Below, piece after piece: positions 1 through 9,900 of a stretch of 28,842 nt of DNA. The stretch covers positions 1 through 28,842 of the forward strand of contig JAYMTF010000871.1 in the NCBI GenBank assembly GCA_036897485.1, read 5' to 3'. Origin of the DNA: Pelargonium nanum (taxonomy: Eukaryota; Streptophyta; Magnoliopsida; Geraniales; Geraniaceae). A model generated the notes under the pieces. It searched no databases. It worked only from the letters and a program-made list of their open reading frames with translations, and was not told the origin of the DNA. Every line of letters starts with the position of its first letter. Position 1 is the first letter of the stretch. The translations under genes and the position numbers were made by a program.

Positions 1-240
1 TGTTGCAAATCGGCGGTGCCAGATCTGGCCACGGACATGAGCAGCAAAGTCGGAGTGGCTATTCAAAACTGAAGTGACGATGACGGTATCCGAAAGAGTG
101 AAGCGGGGTGAGGGAAGGGTTGTGAAAGACAAAAAAGGTGAGGAGGAAAGGAAGAGGCCCTCTCCGGCGGCAAGAGCCGCTGGAGAAGAAACGATGAAGT
201 CTCTTTGCTTTTACTGTGAAGAGTGATTTTTGAGAGAGAA
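1..240 (-). other. possible 5' end of a divergent gene (edge, unrecognised)
   Basis: This block is more GC-rich than the AT-rich DNA that follows it. Read on the minus strand it is a pyrimidine-rich leader (CTCTCTC, many CTT/TCC runs) followed by an ATG at 36-34 that opens a short frame MSVARSGTADLQ to the window edge. That looks like the 5' UTR and start of a gene transcribed leftward, away from the LIKE-COV gene. I do not recognise the protein and only 12 codons are visible. A second minus frame is also open across most of 1-215 but has no ATG. It could equally be unannotated spacer. Confidence 0.2.
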
Positions 241-697
241 CTACAACTTGTTACTTATTTGAAAACATAAGCAAACTTATTGAGTTTTATATTATTATTG
301 TTTTTTTAGTGATAAGTGTGACTGAGAATCTATTTTATAAAGTTTTTAAAAGGTAATCTAAGAGGAGCATAGTGAGATTGACGATGGTCGATGTGAGCAA
401 ATCTCGCACCCTTTTGAAAGGGCTTTGGGTGAAACATTTGTCGGCCCAAATTCTTGTTTTGTGGCTTCGGGTCACCTTATACGGGACTTGGCCGATTTCC
501 GAGTTGAATATTTCTTGATGATCTGTGGGGCGGGTCGGACAAAAAAACTGAACAAATTTACACATTCTTGCACTTAAAACTCAATTCTCGAGCGGATACG
601 GGTTAGGTCTTTTCAACCTAACCCGATTTGTCACCTACATCATTAACTGCAATAACGGATAAAAGTCAATCTTCAGCAGCTCGCAGCTACTTAAAGC
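241..697. other. spacer upstream of the LIKE-COV gene
   Basis: No gene is recognisable here. The stretch 430-630 is GC-richer than its surroundings and has the gggtcgg/cgggtta composition of decayed plant MITEs. At 599-608 and 616-625 there is a perfect 10-bp inverted repeat (CGGGTTAGGT / ACCTAACCCG) around a 7-nt spacer, about 90 bp upstream of the putative TATA box. Confidence 0.4.
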
Positions 698-799
698 TAT
701 AAACCAAAACTTGGTCTCACTCTCTCAAATCTCAACCTCCATTGACCAGATCTACTGCAGATTTTGCCTTCTCCGTATTTTCAGTTACAACCTGTAAAA
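698..799 (+). promoter_or_regulatory. core promoter and 5' UTR of the LIKE-COV gene
   Basis: A TATAAA sequence lies at 698-703, 97 bp before the chosen ATG. The DNA that follows is rich in CT (ctcactctctcaaatctcaacc), as plant 5' leaders often are. Transcription would be expected to start near 730, giving a leader of about 70 nt. Position and composition only; no transcript data. Confidence 0.45.
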
Positions 800-3700
800 A
801 TGGCGGAAGATAAGGACCCCACCTCAGTCCCTCTCAGTCAAGCCGGCGTCGCCACCACCGACGATCCCGAAGATCCCGCTAAATCTCCCCCAAATTCGCC
901 CAATTCCTCCACTCGCAAGGTTCGATTTCAATTTGCTCCAATTTGTACTCGTAATTTGTTTCTATCTGTATCGACATTCGTGCTTAATTTTCGGATCCGA
1001 GTTTTTGATTTTTTTTTGTGCGGTGACATTTGTCGTGTGACTGGTGTATTTCACTGACTGATGTGAAGATATTGTTTATTTTTATCGGTGAATTTGTGAA
1101 ACTTGGAGTTTTCATTGAGACTTTGTGTGCTAATGTTTGAAAAGAAGATGATACCTGGAAAAATTCAGTGTCAGTGATGGATAATCTGATCAATAAGAAA
1201 CTGTGATGTTATATGAAGTTATGAATTGTGATTTTCTTAATAATTGAGTCCAGGAATTGAAATTGGAACCAACACGATCCTTTCATATATATTTTCCTCT
1301 GTTTTACTCGTAATTTGTTACTCTCTGTATCTACATTTGTGCTTAATTTTCGGATCTGAAATTTTTATTTTTTTGTGGTGAAAATTTTCATGTGTTTGGT
1401 GCGTTTCACTGAAACTGATGTGAAGATATTGTTTATTTTTGTCGGGGAATTTGTGAAATTTGGAGTGTTCATTGAGATTTTGTGTGTCATGAGTGTTTGA
1501 AGAGAGATGATACCTGGAAAAATTCAGTGTCAGTGATGGATAATTTGAAGTGTATGGACTAGGTAGTTTATGCAACAAAACTTGAGATGCCAATAAGAAA
1601 CTGTGATGTTATATGAAGCTATGAATTGTGATTTGCTTAATAATTGAGTCCAGGAATTGAATTTATCTACATTTGTGCTAAATCTTTGTATCCGAGTTTT
1701 TGTTTTGTGCTGTTGTTTGGGTGAAATGTGTTTGGTGTATTTTACTGGAACTGCTGTGGAGATATTGATTATTTTTATGGTCAATTTGTGAAACTTGGAG
1801 TGTTCATTGAGATTTTGTGTGGTAATGTTCGAAGAGAAGATGATACCTGGAAAAATTAAGTCAGTGATGAATAGTTTGATCATTAAGGTTTTCATCTACT
1901 TATCATATTTGCATTATTTATGCTGGAAAATGTTAGAGGTTTTACTTTCATACTCGATGGAGTTATTTGCCACATCAGTGTAGAAACATACATGTCAAGT
2001 TTTTTGTCTTTGATGTTCTTGTTTCTGTAACTTGTTCAGGCTTGCTGTTTTGTTCTCCAGAGTTGGGTCTCCAAGAAATTTATGACCGGATGGTAATAAG
2101 CTTACCCTAAGATGATTTTTTTATTTTATTAGTGTTCTCCAAAGTTGTTCATACTTGTTGCTTTGTTTTGTTCCAATCCTAACATTCTGTTAAACGGTAT
2201 TGCAGCGTAGTTCTTTTCCCTGTTGCCGTCACCTTCTTCATTACATGGTGGTTTATTCAGTTTGTTGATGGTTTCTTCAGTCCACTATATGACCATCTTG
2301 GTATAGACATATTTGGTGAGTTTGAGATGTCTCACTAGTCATCTACGTTATGTGCTACCTGTTACAAAGATAACATGGCTCATACTAAGTGGTTTCTAAT
2401 GTTTCTGAACTTCAGTACTTCTATTTGCTAAGTAAAAAAAAATAATAATTACAAAATCCATGTGTTAAAGCAACGACAAGACAGAAGAAAAAAGTAATAG
2501 CGCTAGGTCCAAGTTATTTTCAGGCCAAAATCCTCTTGAAATCGCCAAGTTATTTATATGTGATGATGTCTCTTAAGACAGTTGGTCTATGCAGGACTTG
2601 GATTTATCACGTCTCTACTTTTCGTATTCTTTGTTGGCGTTTTTGTATCATCATGGATGGGTGCCACTGTTTTCTGGGTTGGAGAATGGTTTATAAAGCG
2701 AATGCCGTTTGTTAGGCACTTATATTCGGCCTCGAAACAAATTAGTTCTGCAATTTCCCCAGGTATGCTTCCGTTATTTCTATATTAATTTGCCAATTTC
2801 ATTAAACTAGCAGTGTGACGAGGTTAAAAAAAATTGCATAAGCTCACGTATAGTTTTTTCCCCCTTTTCCTAATGATAATTTTTATCACAAGAGTACAGA
2901 ATATGTTGCCTGTAGGATTCATAGGTCAAACATTACGTTTGCATCGTGCAACTGGGCTAATGCTAGAAATGTATGCTCATTACTTATGGATCCTAAAATC
3001 TTAACATCTTTCGTGGATTATGGAGTATCTTGGCACATGCTGAGTATGGCTTTTATAATGATTGAGCTTATTTTCTGTAACTCTAAATAAATATATATGC
3101 TTAAATAGTTTGTTGTGACTGGACAAGTGGACATATTGTTTCGTATGTCTTAAGAGAATATGACATGTTCTTTGGATAATCTGCTATGTTAAATAGGCTA
3201 AACTCAACTTGACATTTCACATTCACGGGATTCACATCTGAATTACCTAATATTCATCTTGTTTTCACATTAATTCCACCATGGGAGCTTGTTGTTTCCT
3301 TTTTTCCCCCTATGCTTTCGATGCGTTAAGATGTGAATTGTGGCCTTTGTTGTCTCTCCAGATCAAAATACCACAGCATTCAAAGAGGTAGCAATCATAC
3401 GGCATCCACGTGTTGGTGAATATGCATTTGGTTTTATCACATCAACTGTCACCCTTCAGGTACTTAGGCTTTAATACTTTATTTTATGGGTTAAACTTAA
3501 AGTTTCGAATGATCCTCCAACTATCACGCATACGTACTTTATCCACCAACTATTCGATCTCATGATATAGTCTATCGAAGTCTATATTTTGATAATAAAA
3601 AATTACGAAAATTTTTAACCTCCTTTTAACCTTATATTTTGCACATGCACTTAATTAATGAAATATTAGGCATGTGCAAATTTAAAGAAGAAACGGAAGT

Positions 3701-5483
3701 TTAAAAAATAATTTTGGGCCCCGGTGATGAGATTGAATAGTGTAAGGATCAATGGTGAATGAAAAAAAGTTTGAGGATCAAATATAATATGATATGAATC
3801 ATATGATATGCGTGTATAGTTGGAGGATATTTATAACATTAGCCCTTATTTTATTTTATAAATACCATTTCATTACAAAATTTGTGTTGTTTTTGGGTAT
3901 GAAAATGTATCCGGAATCCTATTCATAATTTACTAATGTTCAAAGAACTAGTTTCTGATTATATTGATGCCGTTTACATTGTAACCACTCTTTTCCGGTT
4001 AATTATTGAGTCAATTGATTTAGGGTTTGGTTTCTCTATTGCCCTGTAAGTTTATTCTCTTTGGTTAATCTGGTCGTTGGTGTTGCAGAGAGACAATGGA
4101 GATGAAGAGTTGTGTAGTGTCTACGTTCCAACAAACCATCTCTACATCGGCGATATATTTCTGGTCAGCTCCAAAGAGATCATAAGGCCAAATTTGTCTA
4201 TCCGAGAAGGCATAGGTATGTTTCTGTTGGTTTCTTGTGGGTCCAAAACTAGCAAACCTGCCGAAAGCTAAAATGCTTACTTCTGAATATAACACAATTA
4301 GAGAATAAGGAATAGAGTGTGAGCCTTGACCCAACAGTAAGGTTGTTGCCTTTAACATTGAGGTCACGGGTCCGAGTCAAAGTAGGGGGAAGGTTTCCGC
4401 AAGGTTGCCTACAAAAATTGACCCTTCATACCCCACAATGGGAGGAGTCTCATGCCCTAGGCCCACCTTTTTTTCCATAGAACATTAAGCGTGAATCCGT
4501 TGTTTGAGGATTCCGACCCTAACTTTATAATCTTATTGGCGCAATGGTAATGCTGTTGCTTTGTAACATTGAGGTCATTGGTTCGAATCAAGGAAAGAGA
4601 CTATGCAAAGTAAAGGCCCTCCAGACCCCATAATGATGGGAATCTCGTGCTTTAGGCCGCCTTTTTTAGAGAGCAAAGTGTGGATCCATTGTTTGAGGAT
4701 TCCGACCCTAACTTGATCCATCTGATTGGCGCAACGGTAATGTTGAGGTCACGAGTTCGAGTCAAGGAAACAGTCTATGCAAAGTTGGGATTAGGTTTGC
4801 ACAAGGCTGCAAACAAAAATTACCCTCTAGACCCCACAATGGCACGAGTCTCATGCTCTAGGCCCGCCTTTTTAAAAAAACATAAGTGCGGGTCCGTTGT
4901 TTGAGGACTCTTACAGTCTTACCATAATTTGACTAATCTAATTGGCACATTGATAAAGTTGTTGCCTTGTAACTACATCTGGCAGTGCGGGTCGTGGACC
5001 TAACGGGCCGGGACAAAATACTCGCGTGTTTTATCAAGCAACTTTTCACCAGCTCTAGCGTGTCTCGCCACTTAGTTAGTGGGAAGGCGAATGCTTGAGT
5101 TCTTTTACCCGGCCCGCATAAGTCCACGGCCCAATTGTCAGGTCTTCTTGTAACATTGATGTCAAGGGTTCAAGTCAATGAATCAGACTATGCAAAGTAG
5201 GGATAAGGTTTGCACAAGGCTGAGCACAAAATGACCCTCCAGACCCCACAATGGCGGGAGTCTCGTCCTGCCATAGGATCCGTTATTTGATGATTCCATC
5301 CCAAACTTGAGTGATCATATTGAGTTTCTTATTTCCTTCAAATACATTTGTCTTGTTTTTCTCACGATTTTAGACATTAATGCAGAGATCATCGTTTCCG
5401 GGGGTATGACAATGCCACAGATCATATCTCCACTCGAAAGGGTTGCTCGACAAGGTGATAGAATCCCGTTGAACATAATGTAG
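800..5483 (+). CDS. LCV: LIKE-COV (COV1 family, DUF502) membrane protein, complete, 7 exons
   Basis: Exons are 800-919, 2040-2092, 2206-2315, 2595-2762, 3362-3459, 4089-4215 and 5386-5483 (774 nt, 257 aa). All junctions are GT-AG and frames join exactly. Residues 1-40 are a hydrophilic Ser/Pro/Asp-rich tail. A first membrane segment lies near residues 59-78 (VVLFPVAVTFFITWWFIQF) and a second near 95-122 (LGFITSLLFVFFVGVFVSSW). The soluble remainder has the family motifs MPFVRHLYSASKQ, FKEVAIIRHPR.GEYAFGFITS, YVPTNHLYIGD and MTMPQ. The Arabidopsis founder COV1 restrains vascular differentiation, and COV/LCV proteins are Golgi-associated membrane proteins; that is family knowledge. The ATG at 800 is the first in-frame ATG; the frame is open upstream but has no earlier ATG. 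The length matches the family. Which paralogue (LCV1, 2 or 3) cannot be told. Introns are unusually rich in repeats. Confidence 0.95.
946..1885 (+). repeat. degenerate triplication filling intron 1 of the LIKE-COV gene
   Basis: Three diverged direct copies lie end to end. Recurring landmarks are a ctgtatc.acatt.gtgcttaatttt block near 967, 1328 and 1664, a tgtgaagatattg(t)ttatttt block near 1061, 1420 and 1755, and a gaagatgatacctggaaaaatt block near 1143, 1506 and 1836. Spacing is about 340-360 bp. The copies differ by many substitutions and small indels, so the duplication is old. There is no coding potential. Together they make up most of the 1.1-kb first intron. Confidence 0.8.
3488..3845. 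mobile_element. Mutator-like MITE in LIKE-COV intron 5, 9-bp target-site duplication
   Basis: The ends are inverted repeats starting GGGTTAA and ending TTAGCCC, with a shared inner block TCCTCCAACTAT followed by a CACGCATA-type block (right arm read on the minus strand). The element is 358 bp and is flanked on both sides by the perfect 9-bp direct repeat TTATTTTAT (3479-3487 and 3846-3854). A 9-bp duplication with long AT-rich arms and no coding sequence fits a non-autonomous Mutator-like MITE. The low-complexity target sequence slightly weakens the duplication call. It lies 28 bp downstream of an exon yet leaves the splice donor intact. Confidence 0.82.
4306..5320 (+). repeat. tandem array of a tRNA-derived SINE-like unit in LIKE-COV intron 6
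   Basis: Four units recur head to tail. The landmark ccgttgtttgaggattcc sits near 4495, 4684, 4892 and 5279. Units carry RNA polymerase III-like boxes: an A box TGGCGCAATGG at 4537-4547 and a B box GGTTCGAATC at 4580-4589 in unit 2, with variants in the others (GGTCCGAGTC, AGTTCGAGTC, GGTTCAAGTC). After the B box come ctatgcaaagt, gcacaaggctg, accctccagaccccacaatgg and a gtctcgtgct...ggccgcctttttt tail. Period is 189-208 bp once the MITE in unit 4 is removed. The tRNA-like head with a T-rich tail is typical of plant SINEs; the regular tandem spacing is not. Confidence 0.75.
4974..5146. mobile_element. hAT-like MITE inserted in SINE-like unit 4, 8-bp duplication
   Basis: A 173-bp GC-rich insert interrupts the fourth SINE-like unit. 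It is flanked by the direct repeat CTTGTAAC (4966-4973 and 5147-5154). Its ends form imperfect inverted repeats of about 35-40 bp: ctggcagtgcgggtcgtgga near the left end matches ctgacaattgggccgtggac read on the minus strand from the right end. Removing insert plus one duplication (181 bp) brings the 388-bp spacing of unit 4 back to 207 bp, matching its neighbour at 208 bp. An 8-bp duplication suggests the hAT superfamily. Confidence 0.8.
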
Positions 5484-6549
5484 TAATGGTATCAACGAAT
5501 ATATGAGCCAGGTAATCCCGTCTCCACATTCGCGTCCCATTTATAGTGTCTTAAATACAACAAATATTGAGCTTCCGTCAATTCTCGGATCCTTGACGCA
5601 GCACGCTAAAGTTGGAGAACTATCAATACCCTCTTCTCGGCGTTGCAACTATTCTTTGCGCCGCGTATTGTTTTGTGTACAGTGATGTTAATATTGAACC
5701 TTCTACAGAAAACTTGAGATATGGAAATGGAAATGTTGTTGGGACAACTTGGTTGTCTCTCAAAAGTGTATTGTTGGTCTTTCAAAATTTAAGTGTAATC
5801 TCTATACATGTATTAATTATGAAAACGGAAGTGTATTTGGGAAGTGGAATGTGTGGAAACTTCCAAATATGATTTGGATCATCACTTTTAGTTAGGGAAT
5901 AAAAATTTAACTATTTTTTTGTTTGTAATAATAATAATGATTTTTCTTCGTTATTTCATTTTCACTACTTTTGAGTTTGACGATTGGATATGATATCGCT
6001 TTTGGTTAGGGAGTAAGAATTACTTCTTAAAAAAAACTAATAATAATATATTTTTAACTTTTATTATTTTAAAAAAGTATCGTCAAATCAGGTTGATGTG
6101 ATGCTTAAATTTTTTTTATGACGCGATAATCACAAAATCAATTTGAAATACAAATTTATATTTGAATGACTTGCTTTGATATGTCAATTTTGTTCTAAAT
6201 CAGCCTCTTTAACAAATTTAATCAACTTATTCACCACACTAGAGCTATTGCAAGTGTTTTACCAAAACATCAATTAGCTACTTTATCTATAAACAATCAA
6301 GTTAGAGGAGTGTAGTGGAAGCTTTACAAATTCCCCATCAAGCTTGTAGTGGAAGCCCAAAATAAGACTCATGAAATTTCTTACTTTGTAAAGCTTATAG
6401 TGGAAGCTTCACAAATCTTGCCCATCAAGCTTTTCTTGACTCTATGAGTTTTTTATTTTATATTTATTTATTGTAGAATGGAATGTAATAAAATAATTAT
6501 GGGACTGAATTTCAAATTTAAAAGGAATAAAAAACATTGGTAACATACT
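5484..6549. other. 3' flank of LIKE-COV gene and AT-rich spacer
   Basis: This stretch holds the probable 3' UTR of the LIKE-COV gene (an AATAAA hexamer is at 5898-5903) and then AT-rich spacer. A short direct duplication (acttttagttagggaataaaaatt near 5883, gcttttggttagggagtaagaatt near 5998) and another (tagtggaagctt.acaaat, near 6314 and 6391, each followed by cccatcaagctt) are visible. No gene is recognised. Confidence 0.5.
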
Positions 6550-6593
6550 AACATGGCCCACCAGCTTCAAAAAAAAAAAAACATGGCCCACCA
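6550..6593 (+). mobile_element. poly(A) insertion flanked by 14-bp direct repeat
   Basis: The 14-bp sequence AACATGGCCCACCA occurs at 6550-6563 and again at 6580-6593. Between them is only GCTTC followed by a run of A. A poly(A) tract bounded by a perfect 14-bp duplication has the form of target-primed reverse transcription (LINE/SINE machinery), here with almost all of the inserted sequence missing. Slippage or simple duplication are alternatives. Confidence 0.5.
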
Positions 6594-6775
6594 AAGTGGG
6601 CCCCCCTAGCAGTTCAAACTTTTCAACGGCCCTGATTCAATCTGATCCATCCAATAGCCCGACCGGGCCATTAAAAAAGAGCGGCAAATAGGCTTCTTGT
6701 TCCCAACCAATCCCATAAAGAAACACAGACCAGACCAGACCAAACCAAACCAAACCCATCAATTCAATTAACATT

Positions 6776-6808
6776 TTTGGCGGGAAATTTCCGAATTCCC
6801 CGCGAAAA
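6776..6808 (+). promoter_or_regulatory. paired E2F-type sites in the reductase promoter
   Basis: TTTGGCGGGAAA at 6776-6787 fits the E2F consensus TTTSSCGS on the plus strand and, as TTTCCCGCC, on the minus strand too. A second site, CCCGCGAAAA within 6798-6808, reads TTTTCGCGGG on the minus strand. Both lie 125-160 bp before the ATG. E2F control of ribonucleotide reductase at the G1/S boundary is well established in plants and animals, which supports function. A TATTTAA box follows at 6846-6852, and CCAAT boxes lie at 6651-6655 and 6707-6711. Confidence 0.8.
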
Positions 6809-6933
6809 CCCTAAATCCTCAAATTCCGAAACTCCCTCCCATCCTTATTTAACTCCATTTCTCATTCTCCAACTGTTTGGTGTATTGCACACAAGGTGTT
6901 CGACTAAATTCCCAACCGAGAAGCTCTGAGAAA

Positions 6934-9900
6934 ATGTATGTGGTGAAGAGAGACGGTCGTCAAGAGACGGTGCACTTCGACAAGATCACTGCTCGCTTGA
7001 AGAAGCTCAGCTATGGTCTCAGCGTCGATCACTGCGATCCGGTCCTGGTGGCTCAGAAGGTCTGCGCTGGAGTCTACAAAGGCGTTACCACCAGCCAGCT
7101 TGACGAGTTGGCCGCTGAAACCGCCGCCGCCATGACCGCGAACCACCCCGATTACGCCTCTGTAAGTTCGACTAACGGTTGTATTAGGTTTGGCTGATTC
7201 AGATTTTTTTGTTGTTGTTGTTGGATTTGAGTTGAAGGTGAGTTTGCTTGTTGGTGCAGTTGGCTGCGAGGATTGTTGTGTCGAATCTGCATAAGAACAC
7301 GAAGAAATCGTTTTCGGAGACGTGAGTTGTTGTTGTTGAGTATGTTTTGTAATTGAAATGTTTGATCCGTTTGGAAGTTAAGGAGCTTGGTGGTTGGTAA
7401 TTGCAGGATCAAGATCATGTATAGTCATTTCAGTGAACGATCTGGACTAAAGGCTCCACTGATTGCTGATGATGTTTATGAGATAATCATGAAGGTAATT
7501 TGATTTGACCTAACGCTTCTACATGGTTTGAGAATAAAATTTTGGGACAGAGTTGTGTTAATTTTCTTTGTAATTTTATAGCCATCCAATTGTCATATTG
7601 CACATCTGCTATTTGCATGTCATGCATTTGATATCTTCTTGCCATGAAAATGTTGTTAGATTGCAGTGTTTTCTTTGTTATGCTATATGTTGCATCATAT
7701 GGTTGCACAATTCTTAGGATTCTCTTGCACTTTTGTTTATAACATGCTCTGTTCCAATTTATGACATGCTTGCTTGTTATGTCTTGTTCACTATATGTAT
7801 ATCATATGCTTATTACTCTCGTATCAAAATGAGTGTCCAATTTTTCTAAAAATTATACCAAAATGAGCATTCATTTTCAATTTTGTTTAGTTATCTATGC
7901 ATGAATTCTCAACAATATCACTAAGATAGTTTTGCTAGAGCCTCTTGAGTTTGTTACAACAAGAACACATAGGGGGTAGAAAGGGGAAAACCAAACTCTA
8001 ACTAACCCATACTTAATCTTTACAAAAATATAGAGTGGCAACCTATTTTGGGACTGAGGGATTATTAGTTTACAACTTGTCCATTTTCATTCTTGTTGAT
8101 GAATCTCCCCTAATTATGAGACTCAATTGGCATAATTAAACAAGAACAAAATTATGTGATTCTCAAACTTGATAATGTGTTAGTTGATTAATGCTGTATT
8201 GTGATTTGGATACTGCCAACATAAATTTTATTTAATTTGTTACCATTCTGTTTGTTTCAGAATGCTGCTCGCTTGGACAGTGAAATAATCTATGATCGTG
8301 ATTTTGATTATGATTACTTTGGTTTCAAAACCCTTGAGAGGTCTTACCTCTTGAAAGTGCAAGGGAAGGTTGTAGAAAGGCCTCAGCACATGTTGATGAG
8401 GGTATCTGTTGGAATTCACAAGGATGATATTGATTCTGTTATCAAGACATATCACATGATGTCTCAGCGATGGTTCACTCATGCCTCTCCTACACTTTTC
8501 AACGCAGGAACACCAAGGCCCCAAGTATGTTTTAGTTTACATGCATGCATGTTCACGTGCTTGATTGATGCTGTTTATCAAAATTTTACTTACATGGGTC
8601 TGCTGACTTGTCATGGCAGTTGAGCAGCTGTTTTCTGGTGTGCATGAAAGATGACAGTATTGAAGGAATTTATGATACCCTGAAGGAGTGTGCTGTTATC
8701 AGCAAATCAGCTGGAGGAATTGGCGTCTCTGTTCATAATATCCGTGCCACCGGTAGTTACATTCGTGGAACAAATGGGACCTCTAATGGCATTGTTCCTA
8801 TGTTAAGGGTGTTCAATGATACTGCTCGTTATGTTGATCAAGGGGGAGGCAAGAGGAAGGGTATAATTCATCATGCTCTACTGGTTTCCCTCTTTTAAAT
8901 GATTTCAACTGACTCGTTGTTTTGAAATAAATCTTATGTGTTGCATATAGGTGCCTTTGCTGTCTACTTGGAGCCATGGCATGCAGATATATTTGAGTTT
9001 TTGGATCTTCGAAAAAACCATGGAAAGGTAGAATTAGACAATTTTTTTTAATTATGTTTCCATAGGCTAAATTGTTCTGCATAATTATACTCAGATCTGT
9101 TCGGTTTAATATTTTTAGTAGTTTCAACCGTGACGAAAGTGCAGGTTGTTTCTATTATCATTTCAATGATGCACAATCCTTTACTTTTATTCCCACAGGA
9201 AGAAAACCGGGCTCGTGATTTGTTTTTTGCTCTTTGGGTGCCTGATCTCTTTATGGAAAGAGTTCAAAGTAATGGGGAGTGGTCATTGTTTTGCCCCAAT
9301 GAATCTCCAGGATTGGCAGATTGTTGGGGTGAAGAGTTTGAGAAACTGTACACCAAATATGAAAGAGAGGTACTTCTTGAATTTGTAAAGCCATTTTTTA
9401 TAACTAATTTTGGGCTATTATTTTTTTATTCCTTGCAGTTAATGTGTTCTTGTTCTTTAATCAGGGCAAAGCAAAGAAGGTTGTCCAAGCACAGAACCTC
9501 TGGTTTGAGATTTTGAAATCCCAGATAGAAACTGGAACTCCCTACATGCTCTTTAAGGTGATATTTTGAAGCTAAAGTGCCTGTATGACTTTTCAATTTC
9601 CCTTGGTTTGTGAAGTGATCGTATCCTTCTATTTTCTTATTGTCTGTTACTCTGTTACAGGATTCTTGTAACAGAAAAAGTAACCAGCAGAATCTGGGTA
9701 CCATTAAATCTTCAAATTTGTGTACTGAGATAATTGAGTATACCAGTCCAACAGAAACTGCTGTGTGCAATCTGGCATCTATTGCTTTACCTCGATATGT
9801 TAGAGAAAAGGTGGGACATGCAACATTGTTTCAATAAGCTGCTCTTTCTTGATTTCCATTGTAGCTGAAGTTGAATTATTTTGGTTGTTTCAGGGAGTTC

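Noticed and set aside
984..1895. Minus-strand open frames of 69-121 codons in LIKE-COV intron 1
   Set aside because: They are mutually similar only because they lie on the three copies of the intron repeat. They are low-complexity and have no recognisable product.
4065..4367. Minus-strand 100-codon frame opposite LIKE-COV exon 6
   Set aside because: It is the antisense shadow of a conserved coding exon.
4300..5300. Possible functional tRNA genes because of A- and B-box-like motifs
   Set aside because: No acceptor stem or anticodon arm can be folded around the boxes, and the copies are repeated with a SINE-type tail.
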